Assembly: GCF_000208745.1 (NCBI RefSeq) | Contig: NC_030850.1 | Location: forward strand, 11,640,640 to 11,704,639 | Direction: 5' to 3' | DNA from: Theobroma cacao | Lineage: Eukaryota > Streptophyta > Magnoliopsida > Malvales > Malvaceae | Length of the DNA stretch: 64,000 bases | In this document: one piece after another, positions 62,655 to 64,000 of the stretch | How positions within the stretch are numbered: position 1 is the first letter of the stretch | Layout of the letters: each line of letters opens with the position of its first letter | Made by a program: the position numbers and the translations under genes | Notes under the pieces: generated by a model | Told to the model about the DNA's origin: nothing | The model's database searches: none | Seen by the model: only the letters and a program-made list of their open reading frames with translations

Positions 62655-62940
62655 GTTAGCGTGTGACAACATTTTACTTGTTATGCATGGCATGTTAGAA
62701 CAATTTACTTGTTATGCATGGCGTGTCACAACGTTTAACTTGTTATGCATGAAATGTCAGAACATTTTGTAGCACATCCATGGCATGTCAGAACATTTTG
62801 CTTGTTATACATGGCGTGTTAGAACATTTTGCTTATTATGCATGGCGTGTCACAACGTTTAACTTGTTATGCATGGCATGTGAGAACATTTTGCTTGTTA
62901 TGCATGGCGTGTCATAACATTTTACTTGTTATGATTTGTG
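62655..62940. repeat. 31-bp tandem array B, in a later intron of the same gene
   Basis: GTTATGCATGG (or variants) begins at 62680, 62711, 62742, 62773 (diverged), 62804, 62835, 62866, 62897 and 62928, an exact 31-base period. It is the same unit as array A, in the same orientation, 2.4 kb downstream. The intron runs from the donor at 62483 to the acceptor before 62981. Confidence 0.95.
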
Positions 62941-64000
62941 GTATTTTATGAGATAATTAACTGTTTTTCCCATTTTGTAGGGCAGTCCTTCATCTCACGA
63001 TGCTAGTCTGGAGTACGATGATGCTGATAATGGGCAGTATCATGAACCTGGTGTTCACATTCACGATGACGTTCTTGGTGTTGATGGAGAGCACGTAACT
63101 TATGTCGATGACGTAGTCGATGAAGCTGTGGTAGGGGATATCACCTTTCAATCAGATGATGCTGAAGGAGAGCATGTTCATCTGCCCAAGTCCATTATCG
63201 ATGCATCTGCTGGAAATGAGGGGGACCCTGACTCAGTGGTGGCTGAAGGAAAGCATCTTCCTCCGGTCGATGCATTCGTTGTGGCAGCAGCAGGAGCTAT
63301 GGTGCTTTATCAAAGCACTCTTAATGCAGTTGAGACACGATCGTCGTCACCAGAGTCATATGCTGTCCATCATGGTGCAGCAAAAATTTCAGACCAAACT
63401 GAGCCGGCACGGCTGAAATTGGTGAGCAAATACATGTCAAGCCTGTATGTCGACCCCTTAGTGAGCCGTCGAGATGTGAAGGATACAATCGTAGAAGCCT
63501 ATGAAGCTTTTAAGAAAGACGAGTCTGAGAGGTAAGCTCATTAACAACATTGCAAATATTGTTTTTAAATAAAACATTAATCCACCAAGACTTATGAAAT
63601 TCATTATGTTACATATACAGGCGTGACGTCGACATCTTAGGGGATCAAGGGGCTGACTTTTTCATAACCTTAGAGGATCCTAATGAGGAAATGACAGGTA
63701 AACATATTGACGCATGCCTTAGCATACTTTGCAAGTGAATGATAGGGCTAAAGTCAAAGCTGTACACTACCCGTGCATGCATGGTTGACACGACATTCTT
63801 CGTAAGTTTATTTGAAAATTGTTCAATTCTATAAATACTAAGTTTTTGATTGCATGAAGTGTAAGCTAATGTTTACATGTTTCACAGGACGCCATTCGTA
63901 TGCTACACACGAAATTTCCAACAAAAGATGTCCGGGCCATAATGCAAATTCTATATGAGTTGCGGGGGTACGTGAAGGGTGAAAGGTCGATATACGGCAA

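Larger units (their letters stand above)
60035..64000 (+). pseudogene. decayed DUF1985/Ulp1-type transposon gene (continues past window)
   Basis: A short possible first exon (60035-60055) leads to an exon from 60552. The frame then reads as a DUF1985-like domain (PREKWAFNVAINTHYKW, CFRRILDVYPQ, LWFAISKNKARLSK, FCLIIGLKFSPMPD, IKMALVLIANNILFGQDY, DIDAWNVFPWGHYVWK), interrupted by six stops in one frame (60750, 60864, 60972, 60990, 61014, 61116). Downstream exons carry RMCKWDYNQKSKDFYMAFQK, LETLEPIADEVIREYFVDLD, a helical stretch near 62380-62480, an acidic region (62981-63534) and SRRDVKDTIVEAYEAFKK, then text typical of the region before an Ulp1-like cysteine protease, which would lie beyond 64000. 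Such DUF1985-Ulp1 proteins belong to plant Mutator-like (Kaonashi-type) elements. Not a host gene. Confidence 0.75.

Noticed and set aside
59233..62940. Regular arrays as a possible CRISPR locus
   Set aside because: The units are contiguous without unique spacers, and the surroundings are plant transposon and intron sequence.

Overview
The window is nuclear DNA of a flowering plant, most likely a eudicot. The genes have many introns with GT-AG borders, introns and spacers are AT-rich, and every recognisable protein has plant relatives. Eight host genes can be read, plus one decayed transposon gene at the right end. Exon borders were set by hand from splice signals, reading frame and remembered family sequence, without transcript data.

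Layout, left to right. 66-2597 (-): 5' part of a DUF7815-like protein with repeated acidic WNDF motifs, cut by the window edge. 3445-6040 (+): a DUF1068 membrane protein with a 24-nt microexon. 7782-15838 (-): fatty acid hydroperoxide lyase (CYP74B), two exons split by a 6.5-kb intron that holds a hAT-type element, a second AT-rich element and a stray open-frame piece of an SPL1/SPL12-like transcription factor gene. 18400-24392 (-): condensin subunit CAP-H, 13 exons. 27895-31138 (-): a GT14/DUF266 glycosyltransferase, 10 exons. 31934-36955 (-): a DUF212 (acid phosphatase/vanadium haloperoxidase-related) membrane protein, 5 exons. An assembly gap and a decayed small LTR element lie at 37.2-39.0 kb. 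40122-47663 (-): an OSCA/CSC1-type channel, 11 coding exons plus a 5'-UTR intron. 50468-53608 (-): a UFD1-domain protein with TRAF-type zinc fingers. From 53.6 kb on the sequence is repeat-rich, ending in a decayed DUF1985/Ulp1-type transposon gene with three tandem arrays.

The host genes do not form one pathway. They are a conserved plant gene block: from memory, Arabidopsis carries DUF1068 and CAP-H side by side on chromosome 2, UFD1, OSCA and HPL side by side on chromosome 4, and a DUF212 gene beside an OSCA gene on chromosome 3. That would fit an ancestral block kept together here and split after genome duplication in Arabidopsis.

The least explained signal is at 59.2-62.9 kb. A 47-bp array in exact register lies upstream of the transposon gene, and two 31-bp arrays lie inside two of its introns. 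All share one core (TGACACGCCATG or its reverse complement), and the two intron blocks also share unique flanking sequence.
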